From Vicinamibacterales bacterium (lineage in GTDB: Bacteria > Acidobacteriota > Vicinamibacteria > Vicinamibacterales > UBA8438), in NCBI GenBank assembly GCA_958296065.1, contig CATQHX010000001.1:20295-84294 (forward strand): DNA of 64,000 nt. Direction: 5' to 3'. Positions within the stretch are counted from its first letter, which is position 1, and each line of letters opens with the position of its first letter. The translations under genes and the position numbers were made by a program. The notes below the pieces were generated by a model. The model was not told the origin of the DNA. It searched no databases and saw only the letters and a program-made list of their open reading frames with translations. Of the stretch, positions 1 to 8,425 are shown in pieces.

Positions 1-1019
1 TCGACCACATCGACATAACTCGGCAGGGTAGTGCGAGAGGGGACGCCGATCTGCACGAAGGTCAACCGGTCGCGCACGTCGCTGCGCCGCTTCAGCAGCA
101 ACTCCAGGGCATCGAGTCGTTCCAGCACGCCCTTCGTGTAGTCCAGGCGGTCGACCCCGATCCCGATCAGCGGCGTGTCGAGCCCGAGCTCCTGCCGCAG
201 GCGGCTCTGCTCGGCCCGCAGACCGGAATCCTGCGTGATCCGCTGGATGCGGTCGTAGTCGACCCCGATCGGCACCGCCTTGACCGCCACGATCCGGTTT
301 CCGATGCGGACGGTGTTGCGCGTCACCTCAAGCCCGCCCTCGCGGGCGGCGGTCAGGAAGTTGCGGCGGTCACGCTCGAGCTGAAAGGCGATGAGGTCGT
401 TGCCGAGGAGCCCCGTCAGCAGCTCGCGACGCCAGGGGCAAATGCGCAACCGATCCGGACTCGGCCACGGAATGTGCCAGAAAATGGCGGTCTTGACGCC
501 CGGCTGGCGGCGGCGCAGCCGAGCCCCGACGAGCGCGAGGTGGTAGTCCTGGATGAAGACCGGCGCCGACAGATCGGGCAGCTCGGCCTCGATGACGTCC
601 GCGAAGCGGTCATTGACCTGTTGGTACCGTTCCCAGTCCGGCTTGCGGAAGATGGGCCTCACATGCGCTTCATGGCACAGCGGCCACAGCCCTTCGTTGG
701 CGAAGCCCTCGTAGTACTGCTTCGCCTCTTCGTCCGTCAACCAGAGGCGGCGCAGCGTGTAGCCGGGATGATCGGGCGGTACGACGACCCGGTCGTGCGC
801 GTCGACGACGTCCCGGTCCGCGTCCCCCGACCCATGGGCAATCCAGACCCCCCCACGCTCGCGCATCAGTGCGTCGAGCGCCACGGCGACGCCGCCGGTG
901 GTCGGCGACCATTGGACGGACCCGTCGCGGGCGCGGATGTGCTGATAGGGCTCGCGGTTGGACACAACCACGAGCGGCCGGCGCGGGTGGACCTCGGCTG
1001 CGTCAGTAATGGCGGACAT
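1..1019 (-). CDS. otsA: Trehalose-6-phosphate synthase (partial, 3' end off window)
   Basis: This gene makes trehalose 6-phosphate from UDP-glucose and glucose 6-phosphate in the cytoplasm. The visible 339 codons are the N-terminal two thirds of a GT20 enzyme. They contain VVVSNREPY near the start, FIQDYHLALVGARLR, the HIPWPSPDRLR motif that lines the sugar-phosphate site, VPIGVDYDRI, and the RLDYTKGVLERLDALE motif followed by FVQIGVPSR. The coding sequence runs off the left edge before the UDP-glucose E-x7-E region, so it cannot be told whether a phosphatase (OtsB) domain follows. The ATG at 1017-1019 is the first start before the GT20 fold. The gene is transcribed in the same direction as the Fe-S operon, which ends about 50 bases upstream. 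Confidence 0.9.
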   Translation of the reverse strand, partial: MSAITDAAEVHPRRPLVVVSNREPYQHIRARDGSVQWSPTTGGVAVALDALMRERGGVWIAHGSGDADRDVVDAHDRVVVPPDHPGYTLRRLWLTDEEAKQYYEGFANEGLWPLCHEAHVRPIFRKPDWERYQQVNDRFADVIEAELPDLSAPVFIQDYHLALVGARLRRRQPGVKTAIFWHIPWPSPDRLRICPWRRELLTGLLGNDLIAFQLERDRRNFLTAAREGGLEVTRNTVRIGNRIVAVKAVPIGVDYDRIQRITQDSGLRAEQSRLRQELGLDTPLIGIGVDRLDYTKGVLERLDALELLLKRRSDVRDRLTFVQIGVPSRTTLPSYVDVV

Positions 1020-1070
1020 GACCGCGGACGGCGGTGGACGTCGGTCTCGCGACGGCGCCCGGCCCCCGGA

Positions 1071-1397
1071 CTACACGTCGAACGACAATCCGCACCCGCA
1101 CTCGCTCTTGGCGTTCGGGTTGCGGAAGATCAACGACTGCCCGAGCATGGAGGCGTCGCAGTCGAGGACGGTGCCGCGCAGGTACTTGTAGCTCTTCGGG
1201 TCGACGAAGATCTTCATGTCGCCGCCGGCCGCGAAGACCTCGTCGTTCGGCCGGGGCTCCATCTCCCACCGAAACACGTAGCTGAAGCCGGAGCACCCGC
1301 CGGCCTTGACCCCGACGCGCAGCCCGCCGTCGGCCACTCCGTCGTTCGCCATCGCCTCGCGGATCCGCTTCGCCGCCGCTGCAGTTACTTCAATCAT
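1071..1397 (-). CDS. erpA: A-type iron-sulfur cluster carrier (IscA/ErpA family)
   Basis: This 108-residue protein belongs to the HesB/IscA/ErpA family, which delivers [2Fe-2S] or [4Fe-4S] clusters to apoproteins in the cytoplasm. The three conserved cluster ligands are present: Cys35 in KAGGCSGFSY, and Cys100 and Cys102 in the C-terminal ECGCGLSF. The length is typical. It starts 39 bases after the cysteine desulfurase stop and is probably the last gene of the iscR-iscS-carrier unit. Sequence alone does not separate IscA, ErpA and SufA. The symbol erpA is chosen because no IscU scaffold gene is nearby. Confidence 0.88.
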   Translation of the reverse strand: MIEVTAAAAKRIREAMANDGVADGGLRVGVKAGGCSGFSYVFRWEMEPRPNDEVFAAGGDMKIFVDPKSYKYLRGTVLDCDASMLGQSLIFRNPNAKSECGCGLSFDV

Positions 1398-1436
1398 CGT
1401 CGGGCATCTCAGTGTACCCGATTGCCGGCGACTGCG

Positions 1437-2606
1437 TCAGGACGCGTGCGGCGACAGCTCCCGGAGACGGTTCACGAGGCTCGCCACCTTGTCGATCGCG
1501 TAATCGACATCGTCCCGCGTCGTGGTACGCCCCAGACCGAAGCGGATGGAAGCGCGGGCCAGAAGGTCGCTGACCCCGATCGCCTTCAGGACGTGCGACG
1601 GCTCGGGATTCACCGACGTGCAGGCCGCCCCGGACGAGACGGCGATGTCGTCCAGCCCGACGAGCAGCGACTCCCCCTCGATGCCCTCGAAGCTGACGTT
1701 GAGGTTGTGGGGCAGGCGCGCGGTCAGCGATCCGTTGACGGTCATCCCGTCCAGCCGCTCCTGAAGGCCTTCGAGCAGCCGGTCGCGCAAGCCTCCGACG
1801 CGGGCCCCCTCCTCCGCCAGCCCGGCGCAGCAAATTGCGGCGGCGGCGCCGAAGCCCACGATGCCCGGCACGTTGAGCGTGCCGGAGCGCAAGCCCTGCT
1901 CGTGTCCCCCGCCGTCAACCAGCGGCTCGATGGCCAGGCGCGGGCGCCGGCGGCGCACGTACAGCGCCCCGATCCCCTTCGGGCCGCACATCTTGTGCGC
2001 CGTGAGCGACAACAGGTCCACCCCGAGCGCGTCCACATCGACCGGCACCTTCCCGACCGCCTGCGCGGCGTCGCTGTGCAGCACGATGCCGCGCGGCCGG
2101 GTCAACTCCGCAATGCGCGCCACCGGCTGCACGACTCCGATCTCGTTGTTGGCGGCCATCACGGACACGAGCCGGGTGTGGGGTCGCAACGCGCGCTCGA
2201 CGTCGACGACATCACACAGCCCGTCCGCCCGCGGCTCCACACGCGTCACCTCGATCCCCTCACCCTCCAGCCGCCGGCACGGATCGAGCACGGCGTGATG
2301 CTCGGTCGTCATCGTCACCACGTGCAGCGGCCGGCGCGCATCCGCGGACGTCACCCCCCGCACCGCCAGGTTGTCGGACTCGGTGGCTCCGCTCGTGAAG
2401 CAGATCTCCCGCGGGTCGGCACCGATCAACTCCGCGACGTGCCGGCGCGCGGCGGCCACCGCGTCCCGGGCCGCCCAGCCGAAAGCATGGTGGCGGCTCG
2501 ACGCGTTGCCGAAGCGCTCGGTGAAGAACGGCAACATCGCCTCGACCACGCGCGGGTCGACCGGCGTGGTCGCGTGGTGATCCAGGTAGATGGGCAACTC
2601 GGGCAT
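1437..2606 (-). CDS. iscS: Cysteine desulfurase (IscS/NifS)
   Basis: This PLP enzyme removes sulfur from L-cysteine as an enzyme-bound persulfide for Fe-S cluster and other thio-cofactor synthesis. The 389-residue protein begins with [19 protein letters not shown]. It carries [12 protein letters not shown], the [10 protein letters not shown] segment, the PLP-lysine motif [11 protein letters not shown] (Lys205), and the mobile catalytic loop [17 protein letters not shown] with Cys329. The ATG at 2606 is chosen because the open frame upstream has no family similarity and overlaps the regulator gene. It lies 52 bases downstream of the Rrf2 regulator and 39 bases upstream of the A-type carrier. 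No iscU, hscA/B or fdx genes follow. Confidence 0.95.
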   Translation of the reverse strand: MPELPIYLDHHATTPVDPRVVEAMLPFFTERFGNASSRHHAFGWAARDAVAAARRHVAELIGADPREICFTSGATESDNLAVRGVTSADARRPLHVVTMTTEHHAVLDPCRRLEGEGIEVTRVEPRADGLCDVVDVERALRPHTRLVSVMAANNEIGVVQPVARIAELTRPRGIVLHSDAAQAVGKVPVDVDALGVDLLSLTAHKMCGPKGIGALYVRRRRPRLAIEPLVDGGGHEQGLRSGTLNVPGIVGFGAAAAICCAGLAEEGARVGGLRDRLLEGLQERLDGMTVNGSLTARLPHNLNVSFEGIEGESLLVGLDDIAVSSGAACTSVNPEPSHVLKAIGVSDLLARASIRFGLGRTTTRDDVDYAIDKVASLVNRLRELSPHAS

Positions 2607-2658
2607 GGCGCGTCCGGACTTCGGTTGCTCCGGGCCCGCGGCCCGGCGTGGCAGACGC

Positions 2659-3144
2659 CTAGCGATCGGCTGCGGCCGGCGCCGTGAACGTCGACTCGGC
2701 AGGCCGGCGCACCACGGTGATCGGCAGCGGCTCGGACGCATCGTCGCTGACCAGCTCGTTGACGGTGAACGCCGCCAACGACTGCACGATGCGATCCTTG
2801 AGCCGCCACAGCGGATCGCGGACATTGCACTTGGCGTACTGCTCGCAACTCTCGTCCTCGTCCGAGCAGGCGGTGACCAGAACCGGACCGTCGATGGCCT
2901 GGATCACGTCGGCGACGGAGATCAGGGTCGCGTCGCGCGCGAGCTTGTACCCGCCCCGCGTCCCCTGATGCGACGCGACGATCCCCATCCGGACGAGGCG
3001 CTGCAGCACCTTTGCCATCAGCTCGACCGGGATGTCGTAGCAGCCGGCAATCTCGCGGGCATTGGCCGAGCTCTCGGGAGAGCACGAGGCGAGATGTTTC
3101 AGTGCGATGAGCGCGTAGTCGGCTTTCTTCGAGAATCGCAGCAT
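2659..3144 (-). CDS. iscR: Rrf2/IscR-family Fe-S cluster-sensing repressor
   Basis: This 161-residue Rrf2 regulator begins with the family winged-helix sequence ([18 protein letters not shown], then [26 protein letters not shown]). It has three cysteines at 93, 100 and 106 ([10 protein letters not shown]...KCNV), in nearly the IscR spacing, so it probably binds a [2Fe-2S] cluster through them. It is the first gene of the iscR-iscS-carrier operon and presumably represses that operon when cluster supply is adequate, as IscR does. Cys-ligated Rrf2 proteins also include NO and redox sensors, but the neighbours favour Fe-S homeostasis. The ATG at 3144 gives the normal family N-terminus. Confidence 0.88.
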   Translation of the reverse strand: MLRFSKKADYALIALKHLASCSPESSANAREIAGCYDIPVELMAKVLQRLVRMGIVASHQGTRGGYKLARDATLISVADVIQAIDGPVLVTACSDEDESCEQYAKCNVRDPLWRLKDRIVQSLAAFTVNELVSDDASEPLPITVVRRPAESTFTAPAAADR

Positions 3145-3244
3145 CGGAACCCACCGCGGACAAGACTACCGGTGATTCTAGATCGCGACGCCGACCGCGC
3201 CAAACGGATACCGAGCGGTGGCGGCATGATGTACTGTCCCCGGC

Positions 3245-3661
3245 ATGGACGCCGACCGCCAACTCCTCGCGCTGCGCCAGTCGACGGCAGCACTGCGCAG
3301 GCACGCCGACGCGTCTGCGTGGAAGCTGCTGTTCGACCGCGGCCGCCGCCGCTCCGTCGAGCGCGGCTTGCAGCTCTACGCGCGGAGCGTCCTCGAGCTG
3401 ACGCGTCGGATCGGTCCCGCCGCCCACCGGAATCCCGCCGCGTACCCGTCGTCCATAGAGTGTCTCGTGGCGGCGAAGGTGCTGCCGGCCGAACTCGGCG
3501 CTCGCCTCGCGCCGTGGGGCGTCGCTGCGGACGCCTTCGGGAAGGGCAGGACCAGACCCGGCCGCAAGCAACTGGCCCGCCTGCTGTCCGAGCACCTGGA
3601 CGACTTCGATGACCTGGCCAGCCACGTCGAGCAGTGGCTCGCGCAACGGCGCATCGGGTGA
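3245..3661 (+). CDS. HEPN (HepT/DUF86-like) protein, degenerate active site
   Basis: This 138-residue protein resembles HepT-like HEPN toxins. The segment RSVERGLQLYARSVLEL, then PSSIECLVAAKVLPAELGARLA, and a C-terminal HLDDFDDLASHVEQWL match the order and spacing of the helical DUF86 fold. The ribonuclease motif of active HepT proteins (R-x4-6-H after the LA..F segment) is not present. The equivalent stretch reads APWGVAADAFGKGRTR. HepT toxins are normally paired with an MntA-like nucleotidyltransferase. None is adjacent, but a truncated one lies at 6400-6540. The protein is therefore probably inactive or repurposed. Family assignment rests on my recollection of the DUF86 consensus. Confidence 0.6.
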   Translation: MDADRQLLALRQSTAALRRHADASAWKLLFDRGRRRSVERGLQLYARSVLELTRRIGPAAHRNPAAYPSSIECLVAAKVLPAELGARLAPWGVAADAFGKGRTRPGRKQLARLLSEHLDDFDDLASHVEQWLAQRRIG

Positions 3662-3757
3662 CTCCCCGGACGGCCATGTGCAAGGCGGGCAACCATCGGA
3701 CGTACGCGGCCGCGTGACTCCGGACGAGTTCGCTCCGGTGATGAGTACGCTCCCGCA

Positions 3758-5008
3758 TCACTGCCTCCCTCGCCCCTTCCAGGTCCCCCGCGCCACGGCC
3801 GGAACGAACGCGTCGAGGCCTGCGGGCCGGAACGGCAGCGTCCGCCCCTGCTCGGCGCTCATGTAGGCGGTCATCAGCAACTCGACCACCTCGACTCCGT
3901 CGTCGAACGTCAGGTCCGGCGTCTCGCCCTGGAGGAAGGCCCGGACCATGTGGCGATTCTCCGCGGTATAGCCGTACTCGGCCGTCTCGTCCACCACCAC
4001 CGGCATCGATCCGACCTCGGCGTTCTGCTTCTCGACCAGGTCCTCGCCCGCCGCGCCGCGCACCTCCCGGCTGAAGAACAGCTTCACGCCGCTGTCTAGC
4101 GAGTTGACAGCCAGCGAGTACTCCGGCCCGAGCAGCTCCATGCTCAGCCGCAGCCCGGCGCCGACATAGCTCCACGAGGTGCTCGCCTCGCCGATCAGCG
4201 GCGTCCCATCGTCCGCGTCGTACTCGATGGTGACGCCGGCGAAGTCCTCCGCGGGACGTGCGGTGTAGTCGACGGCGGCGCCCATCGTTCGCCGCAACCG
4301 GTCGCTGTACTCCGGCCGGCTCCACTTCAGCGACGCGATGCGGCCGGTCACGCGCCGCGGCCGGATGGAGGAACGGGCGGCGCCGGGCGCGGTCAGCAGG
4401 TACCGCACGACCTCGACGGAGTGGCACGCCATGTCGTTCAACACGCCGCCGCCCTGCAGGTCGCCCCGCCAGAACCAGGGGCTGTGCGGTCCGCTGTGCT
4501 CCTCGGCGGCGCGGGCCAGGTACGGACGGCCGGTCAGGGCCGCGCCCCGGCGCCAGATCAGCTCCCGGCCGCGGGTCACCGGCGGCGCGAAGATCTGGTT
4601 CTCCAGGTAGCCGTGCCGCAGGCCGGTCTGCTGGACGAGCGCGAGCATTCGCTTTGCCTCGGCCACGGTGCGCGCCAGCGGCTTCTCGCAGGCGACGCCG
4701 CGCAGGGTCGCACCCGCGTTCACGGCGGCGCAGACCGCCTCCAGGTTCTCCACCCGTGCATGGTTCGGCCCGCACAGCCACACGGCGTCGACCGCCGGGT
4801 CCGCCACCATCTCCTCGATGGAGGGGAACGCGCGCGCCTCCCCCACGTCCAGCTCGCGCGCAAGAGCCGACGCCGACGCCGCATTCTCCGCGTTGGGGCT
4901 CCAGCAGCCGCGCACGTCGGCGTCGCGCACGCCGACCAGCGACCGGATGTGAAAGCGGGTGATGAAGCCGCTGCCGATGAAGCCGATGCCGAGCCGCCGG
5001 GAGGTCAC
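3758..5008 (-). CDS. Gfo/Idh/MocA-family NAD(P)-dependent oxidoreductase
   Basis: This 416-residue cytoplasmic dehydrogenase of unknown sugar or polyol specificity starts with the Rossmann nucleotide motif GIGFIGSGFITRFHI near residue 8. It continues with DAVWLCGPNHARVENL and the family-defining VACEKPLARTVAEAKRM (the EKP motif, whose lysine is catalytic). The C-terminal half has the alpha/beta substrate domain, including HSPWFWRGDLQGGGVLNDM and CHSVEVVRYL. The start is GTG at 5008. The gene stands alone between unrelated genes on the minus strand, so the substrate cannot be inferred from context. Confidence 0.85.
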   Translation of the reverse strand: MTSRRLGIGFIGSGFITRFHIRSLVGVRDADVRGCWSPNAENAASASALARELDVGEARAFPSIEEMVADPAVDAVWLCGPNHARVENLEAVCAAVNAGATLRGVACEKPLARTVAEAKRMLALVQQTGLRHGYLENQIFAPPVTRGRELIWRRGAALTGRPYLARAAEEHSGPHSPWFWRGDLQGGGVLNDMACHSVEVVRYLLTAPGAARSSIRPRRVTGRIASLKWSRPEYSDRLRRTMGAAVDYTARPAEDFAGVTIEYDADDGTPLIGEASTSWSYVGAGLRLSMELLGPEYSLAVNSLDSGVKLFFSREVRGAAGEDLVEKQNAEVGSMPVVVDETAEYGYTAENRHMVRAFLQGETPDLTFDDGVEVVELLMTAYMSAEQGRTLPFRPAGLDAFVPAVARGTWKGRGRQ

Positions 5009-5072
5009 GTCGCGGACAGGCTAACATTCGTGCTCCGGGAGCGGATCGCGCATGGCCCGGCCGCCGGGGTCG

Positions 5073-6233
5073 TCAGACCAGCTCGTCCCCCCAGAGCCGT
5101 TCGAGAAACACCCGCCACGGCAACACCTCGACCTCTCCGACCAGCCGGGGAGCGGGGTCGTTGCTGACGACGACGGCCCGCCGCGGACGGTGCTCCTCGG
5201 CAAACGCGCGAATCCCCTTCAGGTCGTCCGGCCGAACACGCCCCGTTCCCTTGACCTCGATGGCGAGCTCGGGCTCGCGGCCCAGCACGAAGTCGGCCTC
5301 CAGCCCCGACTTCGTCCGCCAGTACCGGATCGAAAGGTCCCGCTCCCGGTAGCTCCGAAAGGCGAGAAGCTCCATCAGCACGTAGTGCTCCAGAGCCTGA
5401 CCGAACTCCGGTCCCGCCGCCCGGTCGAGGCGGCGGCCGCGCAGGTAGCCGGCAACCCCGACGTCGAAGAGATAGAACTTCGGCGCGCGAACGATTACGG
5501 CACGCGCCCGCCGCCGGCTGAACGGCTCGACGAAGACCCCGAGCAGAGTATCGACGAGGATCTGAAAGTACTCCCGCACCGTCTTGGCATCCACGCCGCA
5601 GTCACGCGCGATGTTGCTGAAGTTCAGCACCTGCCCATGGCAGAACCCGAGCGCGTCGAAGAAGCGGGCGAAGGCCGAGGCGTTGCGCGTCAGCCCCTCG
5701 GCGAAGACCTCCTCCTTGAGGTAGTCGTCGACGTACCCCGCCAGCGCGCGGCGATGCTGCGCGGCGTCGTAGTGCTGGGGCACGAGCCCGCGATTCAGCG
5801 CGCGCAGCAGATCGAGCTCGGGGAGTTCCGGCCACGCGAGCGGATGCAACGCGAACCGCCAGCCCCGGCCGCCCAAAAGGTTGGCCCCACCCCGCTTCAG
5901 CTTTCTCGCGCTCGACCCGCAGAGGACGAACGCCAGGCCGTGACGCTCGATCAGGCGGTGCACCTCGTCGAGCAGCGCCGGCACTTTCTGCACCTCGTCG
6001 ACGACGATGGGACGTGCGCGGCTCCCGGCGTCGAGCGCCAGCACCCGCTCGGCGAGCAGCCACGGCTCGCGCGTGAGCTCCAGGAAAGTGCGGGTCTCCA
6101 GCAGATCGAATCGCGCGGAGTCCGGGAACCGCTCGGCGAGCAGCGTCGACTTGCCCGTCTTGCGCGGTCCCCACAGGAATGCCGACTGCTGCGCCGGAAG
6201 GTCCAGGACCAGCTCGCGTCGATACGAACCCAT
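5073..6233 (-). CDS. AAA_14/DUF4143 family ATPase
   Basis: This 386-residue protein combines an N-terminal P-loop ATPase domain with a C-terminal DUF4143 domain (PD-(D/E)XK-like fold). Walker A is GPRKTGKST at residues 22-30 and Walker B is PIVVDEVQ around residues 75-82, followed by the sensor-like FVLCGSSARKLKRGG. The C-terminal part has YLFDVGVAGYLRG, LEHYVLMELLAF and LEADFVLG...LAIEVKG, typical of DUF4143. Members are widespread in bacteria, often on mobile or variable loci, and their role is not established. An in-frame TTG at 6263 would add 10 residues. The ATG at 6233 is preferred. It sits between a degenerate HEPN gene and an MNT fragment. Confidence 0.88.
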   Translation of the reverse strand: MGSYRRELVLDLPAQQSAFLWGPRKTGKSTLLAERFPDSARFDLLETRTFLELTREPWLLAERVLALDAGSRARPIVVDEVQKVPALLDEVHRLIERHGLAFVLCGSSARKLKRGGANLLGGRGWRFALHPLAWPELPELDLLRALNRGLVPQHYDAAQHRRALAGYVDDYLKEEVFAEGLTRNASAFARFFDALGFCHGQVLNFSNIARDCGVDAKTVREYFQILVDTLLGVFVEPFSRRRARAVIVRAPKFYLFDVGVAGYLRGRRLDRAAGPEFGQALEHYVLMELLAFRSYRERDLSIRYWRTKSGLEADFVLGREPELAIEVKGTGRVRPDDLKGIRAFAEEHRPRRAVVVSNDPAPRLVGEVEVLPWRVFLERLWGDELV

Positions 6234-6399
6234 AGGGAATGAATTCCCGTTTGGCTTTACCAATCAGGATTGTATTCCGGAATGGTCGACACCGTCCTGC
6301 TTCTGACCAGAAACTCTACGTTGGGGCTGGTTCCCTTCCGCGGCCCTGCACAGCCGGGCCGCCTTGCACCGCTCCGCGTCGATACCGCATGATGCAGAC

Positions 6400-6540
6400 A
6401 TGGAACGAGGGCAGGTCGACCGGTCGCTCGTGGAGCGCCTGACGCGGGCGTTGGAACCCCGGGCGGAGATCCTGGAGGCCTATCTGTTCGGCTCGCACGC
6501 CCGCGGGGACGCGCACCACCACAGCGACGTCGACGTGAAC
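6400..6540 (+). pseudogene. Truncated MNT-type nucleotidyltransferase (MntA-like antitoxin) fragment
   Basis: Translation from the ATG at 6400 gives about 47 residues matching the N-terminus of minimal nucleotidyltransferases: EILEAYLFGSHARGDAHHHS followed by DVDV. That is the G-S-x-A-R-G motif plus the first two metal-binding aspartates. The normal protein is about 100-140 residues with a third acidic residue. Here homology stops right after DVDV, seven bases before the stop of the convergent moeZ gene, and the frame then runs on antisense to that gene. I read this as a deletion remnant of an MNT/HEPN toxin-antitoxin pair whose partner may be the degenerate HEPN gene at 3245-3661. Confidence 0.65.
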
Positions 6541-6546
6541 GCAGCC

Positions 6547-7713
6547 TCAGTACTTCGGCAGCGACGGGTCCACGGCGTCGATCCAGCGCAGGATGCCGCC
6601 CTTCAGGTTCTTCGCCCGCGCGAAGCCGGCCTCGCGGAGCAGCTTGACCGCCTTGGCGCTGCGGACGCCCGACTTGCAGTGGACGATCATCTCGCCGCGC
6701 CCCTCCAGCTCGTGCAGGCGGCCGGGGAGGTCGCCGAGCGGGATCAGCGTCGATCCGGGAATCGAGCAGATCTGGTACTCCTGCGGCTCGCGCACGTCGA
6801 GGATGAAGATCCCGTCCCCGGTGTCGATGCGGGCCTTGAGCTGCTCGACGGTCGCATCGTCGCCGGCGGCGGCCGGTTCGGGAGCCGGGGCGGCCGGGGT
6901 GATGCCGCAGAACTGCTCGTAGTCGATCAGCTCGGTGACGGTGGGGTTGTCGCCGCAGACCGGACAGTCCGGGTCCTTGCGCAGTTTGAGCTCGCGGAAG
7001 CGCATCCGGAGCGCGTCGTAGACCAGGAAGCGCCCGACGAGCGGCTCGCCGACGCCCATGATCAGCTTGACCGCCTCGGTCGCCTGGATGGTACCGACCA
7101 CGCCCGGGAGAATCCCCAGCACGCCGCCTTCGGCGCAGCTCGGCACCAGGCCCGGCGGCGGCGGCTCCGGATAGAGGCAGCGGTAGCACGGCCCGTCCTT
7201 GGCGGCGAAGACCGAGGCCTGCCCCTCGAAGCGGAAGATGCTGCCGTAGGCGTTCGGAATGCCGAGGATCACGCAGGCGTCGTTGACGAGGTAGCGGGTC
7301 GGGAAGTTGTCCGTGCCGTCGACGATCACGTCGTAGCCGCGCAGCACGTCGAGCGCGTTGGCTGACGAGAGCGCCACCTCGTGAAGCTCGATGTGCACCG
7401 CGGGGTTGATGGCGTTCAGCGTGTCGCGCGCCGACTCGAGCTTCGGCCGCCCGACGTCCGGCGTGCCGTGGATCACCTGCCGCTGCAGGTTGCTGTAGTC
7501 GACGACGTCGAAGTCGACGATTCCCAGCCGGCCGACGCCGGCCGCGGCCAGGTACATCGCCACCGGCGAGCCGAGGCCCCCGGCGCCGATGCAGAGGACG
7601 CTGGCCGCCTTCAGCTTCAACTGCCCGTCCATGCCGACCTCCGGCATGATCAGATGGCGGCTGTAGCGGGCGACCTCCTCGTTGCTGAGCGCCGGCGGCG
7701 CCGCGACGGTCAC
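6547..7713 (-). CDS. moeZ: MoeB/MoeZ-type sulfur-carrier adenylyltransferase with C-terminal rhodanese
   Basis: This 388-residue E1-like enzyme adenylates the C-terminal glycine of ubiquitin-like sulfur carriers and then loads sulfur as a thiocarboxylate. It has the nucleotide motif CIGAGGLGSPVAMYLAAAG, the DNFPTRYLVNDAC segment, and a zinc site made by two cysteine pairs (CYRC and CPVC). A linker rich in Ala and Pro leads to a rhodanese domain with active Cys346 in VHCKSGVRS. This architecture is that of mycobacterial MoeZ. The GTG start at 7713 overlaps the stop of the upstream sulfur-carrier gene (GTGA), showing tight coupling. The module is cysM, mec, cysO, moeZ in transcription order. 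Confidence 0.92.
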   Translation of the reverse strand: MTVAAPPALSNEEVARYSRHLIMPEVGMDGQLKLKAASVLCIGAGGLGSPVAMYLAAAGVGRLGIVDFDVVDYSNLQRQVIHGTPDVGRPKLESARDTLNAINPAVHIELHEVALSSANALDVLRGYDVIVDGTDNFPTRYLVNDACVILGIPNAYGSIFRFEGQASVFAAKDGPCYRCLYPEPPPPGLVPSCAEGGVLGILPGVVGTIQATEAVKLIMGVGEPLVGRFLVYDALRMRFRELKLRKDPDCPVCGDNPTVTELIDYEQFCGITPAAPAPEPAAAGDDATVEQLKARIDTGDGIFILDVREPQEYQICSIPGSTLIPLGDLPGRLHELEGRGEMIVHCKSGVRSAKAVKLLREAGFARAKNLKGGILRWIDAVDPSLPKY

Positions 7714-7994
7714 GACCCCACCCCGCCCGCCACCGACGGGATGATGCTGACGGTGTCGCCGTCCTTGACCGGCGTCGCCTCCTTCTCGAGGAAGCGGATG
7801 TCGTCGTCGTTGAGGTAGATGGCGACGAAGCTGCGCAGCTTGCCCTCGTCGTTATAGAGGTGCTTGCGCAGGTCCGAGTAGCGCGCCGTCATGTTGGCGA
7901 GCAGCTCGCCGACCGTCCCGCCCTCGGCCTCGACGACGTCCTGCTTGTCCGCGTAGACGCGCAACGGCGTCGGAATCAGAATTCTGGTTGGCAT
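7710..7994 (-). CDS. cysO: CysO-like ubiquitin-fold sulfur carrier protein with masked diglycine
   Basis: This 94-residue MoaD/ThiS-family protein is the sulfide donor in the protein-thiocarboxylate route to cysteine. It follows the mycobacterial CysO pattern: IPTPLRVYAD at the N-terminus, GKLRSFVAIYLNDDDIRFLE in the middle, DGDTVSIIPSVAGG near the end. Unlike CysO, which ends in the reactive GG, this protein continues VGS after the diglycine, so three residues must be removed before adenylation. A JAMM protease is encoded directly upstream and overlaps this gene's start by 19 bases. QbsE and related carriers are known to be matured this way by JAMM partners. That this pair does the same is inference. 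Confidence 0.9.
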   Translation of the reverse strand: MPTRILIPTPLRVYADKQDVVEAEGGTVGELLANMTARYSDLRKHLYNDEGKLRSFVAIYLNDDDIRFLEKEATPVKDGDTVSIIPSVAGGVGS

Positions 7995-8407
7995 GATGTT
8001 TCCTCGATGACGACCGGCTCCTCGTCGAACGCCGAACGGTCCTCGCGCAAACGCCACGACGTCAGCGCCTCCGGTTCGCCCTCCGCGACCGAGACGATGA
8101 CGTAGGCGAAGACCGGCCAGGCATGGTCCAGGTCGTACTGCGACGGGCGCGCCGGATGGTCCGGGTGGGAGTGATAGAAGCCCAGCAGATCGGCCCCCAG
8201 CGCCTCGGCCCGCTGCTCGGCCGCGCGGTAGTCGGCCGGCCGCACCCGGAAACGGCGCCGCGATCCCTCCTCGGTGGTGTTCGGGAGCGCCAGCGCCTCG
8301 ACCACGCGGCCGTTGCGGCCGATGAGCGCCCCGCAGCACTCGTGCGGGTACGTCTCCCGACCGTGGCGCCGAATGCCGGCGTCGGCGTCGGCGCAGAGCG
8401 TCAGCAT
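7976..8407 (-). CDS. mec: Mec-like JAMM/MPN+ metalloprotease
   Basis: This 143-residue zinc peptidase of the JAMM family releases cysteine from the CysO-cysteine adduct in actinobacteria. In related systems it trims residues after the carrier's diglycine. The full JAMM signature is present: Glu23 in YPHECCGALIG, then His79-x-His81-x7-Ser89-x2-Asp92 in GFYHSHPDHPARPSQYD. The ATG at 8407 is preferred over an in-frame GTG at 8419. The gene lies 18 bases downstream of the cysteine synthase and overlaps the start of the sulfur carrier. Its likely substrates are therefore the CysO-like tail (VGS extension) and/or the CysO-Cys conjugate. Confidence 0.92.
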   Translation of the reverse strand: MLTLCADADAGIRRHGRETYPHECCGALIGRNGRVVEALALPNTTEEGSRRRFRVRPADYRAAEQRAEALGADLLGFYHSHPDHPARPSQYDLDHAWPVFAYVIVSVAEGEPEALTSWRLREDRSAFDEEPVVIEETSCQPEF

Positions 8408-8425
8408 CGGTCGCCCCACGTCCGC

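Noticed and set aside
474..2687. A 737-codon open frame on the plus strand
   Set aside because: It is antisense to otsA, the A-type carrier and iscS, has no recognisable domains, and its Arg/Pro/Asp composition is typical of shadow frames in GC-rich DNA.
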